Positions 6,547 to 7,022 of a DNA stretch of 7,022 bases are shown here, piece after piece. The notes under the pieces are model-generated. The model searched no databases. It had not been told where the DNA came from and saw only the letters and a program-made list of their open reading frames with translations. The translations under genes and the position numbers were made by a program. Origin of the DNA: Alphaproteobacteria bacterium (lineage in GTDB: Bacteria > Pseudomonadota > Alphaproteobacteria > Micropepsales > Micropepsaceae); assembly GCA_003131925.1 (NCBI GenBank), contig PKWC01000061.1:1-7022 (forward strand). Reading direction: 5' to 3'. Every line of letters starts with the position of its first letter. The stretch's first letter is position 1.

Positions 6547-6801
6547 ATGTCTGCCCGCCCTCTCATCGTCGGAATCCCGTGCGACCATCGCATGGTTGGC
6601 GCTCACCCCTTTCATATGGTGGGCGAGAAATACATTGCGGCCATCCGCGATGCGGCCGAAGCTTTGCCGCTGCTCATCCCGGTATTGCCTCAACCGATAC
6701 CGGCCGGCGAGTTGCTTGCGTCCATGGACGGGTTCCTGTTCACCGGCTCACCTTCCAACGTTTCGCCACAACTCTACAATGGCGCGGCGCAGCGCGGAAA
6801 C
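6547..6801 (+). pseudogene. Truncated gamma-glutamyl-GABA hydrolase-family amidotransferase (N-terminal third)
   Basis: Residues 1-85 match the start of class I glutamine amidotransferases of the peptidase C26 / PuuD-like group, which cleave gamma-glutamyl amides. Visible are RPLIVGIPCDHR (4-15), HPFHMVGEKYIAAIRDAAEALPLLIP in substance (20-45), and MDGFLFTGSPSNVSPQLY (60-77), the family's DG-xx-TGG-xN/DV-P segment. Homology ends around residues 80-85. The frame stays open to 6933 (128 residues), but the tail is unlike the family and the other two forward frames do not resume it either. The nucleophile-elbow cysteine (CRG) and the His-Glu pair, in the missing ~165 residues of a usual ~250, are therefore absent. 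This is not a simple frameshift but a break: deletion, insertion or a misjoin. The ribosome binding site is weak. Confidence 0.75.
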
Positions 6802-6835
6802 ATCGCCGGGATCGGGAAGGGGAAACCGAGTAACG

Positions 6836-7021
6836 TCAGCGCGCACGCATCTTCTCCAGTCGTTCGGCGATCATTCGCGAGGGGTCATAAAGAGCTTGGC
6901 GGACAGAGGTCAGATGTCTTGCCAGTAGAATAAGCAATCCACGAGAAGGCAAGCGGAAATTTTCGGCCGAAGCGTCCATAGGCGACTTCTTGGTTGCCTG
7001 ATTGCAGGAGATGACATTCTG
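6836..7021 (-). CDS. Unidentified minus-strand frame, C-terminal end at the window edge
   Basis: A minus-strand frame is open from the window edge (7021) to a TGA at 6838-6836, giving 61 residues; an internal ATG at 6979 would give 47. The sequence has a hydrophobic stretch (RGLLILLARHL) and a plausible helical basic C-terminus (ALYDPSRMIAERLEKMRAR). That reads more like protein than the forward frames over the same bases. No domain is recognisable. It may be the tail of a longer gene outside the window or a small protein. It begins ~35 bp beyond the point where the amidotransferase homology stops and runs towards it. Chance openness over 61 codons at this GC is quite possible. Confidence 0.35.
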   Translation of the reverse strand, partial: QNVISCNQATKKSPMDASAENFRLPSRGLLILLARHLTSVRQALYDPSRMIAERLEKMRAR

Positions 7022-7022
7022 G

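Noticed and set aside
6483..6928. Other forward open frames over the end of the window as a frameshifted continuation of the amidotransferase
   Set aside because: Neither alternative frame resumes amidotransferase-like sequence after ~6801, so a simple frameshift does not explain the loss.
1..7022. CRISPR array, transposase, toxin-antitoxin, tRNA/rRNA or phage genes
   Set aside because: I looked for spaced repeats, insertion-sequence ends, recombinase motifs and RNA gene features and found none that could be supported.

Overview
The window reads as ordinary chromosomal DNA of an alphaproteobacterium, most likely of the order Hyphomicrobiales (Rhizobiales). This rests on moderately high GC, weak Shine-Dalgarno sites, a two-domain aldehyde dehydrogenase, a CoA-acylating methylmalonate-semialdehyde dehydrogenase, and a gpsA - YciI - EVE gene string of the kind I recall from that group. 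I ran no search, so the taxonomic call is an inference. Both edges cut through reading frames, so the window could be a complete short contig.

Layout. Positions 1-1183 (+) hold the 3' end of a double-domain (ALDH16-like) aldehyde dehydrogenase whose second domain is a pseudo-enzyme. A 111-bp gap carries a candidate promoter, a 21-bp-spaced direct repeat and a strong ribosome binding site. It leads into mmsA (1295-2845, +). A small single-pass membrane protein of unknown function follows (2867-3316, +). It converges, with only 8 bp between stop codons, on a minus-strand operon that reads gpsA (4043-5050), a YciI-family protein (3747-4037) and an EVE-domain protein (3325-3747). The last two are joined by a TGATG stop/start overlap. 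A short divergent region (5051-5163) separates gpsA from a TetR-family regulator (5164-5784, +), followed after 9 bp by a LolA-like periplasmic lipoprotein carrier (5794-6429, +). After a hairpin and a candidate promoter comes the N-terminal third of a class I glutamine amidotransferase of the gamma-glutamyl-GABA hydrolase family (6547 to about 6801). There the homology stops abruptly. The last ~190 bp hold the end of an unidentified minus-strand frame.

Function. The two plus-strand dehydrogenases are both aldehyde-oxidising. MmsA takes the semialdehydes from valine, beta-alanine or inositol breakdown to propionyl-CoA or acetyl-CoA. The substrate of the ALDH16-like enzyme cannot be read from the sequence. 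GpsA makes sn-glycerol 3-phosphate for membrane lipids. LolA serves lipoprotein traffic across the periplasm, and the TetR protein probably controls it or itself. I see no mobile element, CRISPR array, tRNA, rRNA or defence system. The points most worth a second look are the pseudo-ALDH domain, the broken amidotransferase with its junction, the TetR-lolA pairing, and the repeat in the mmsA leader.
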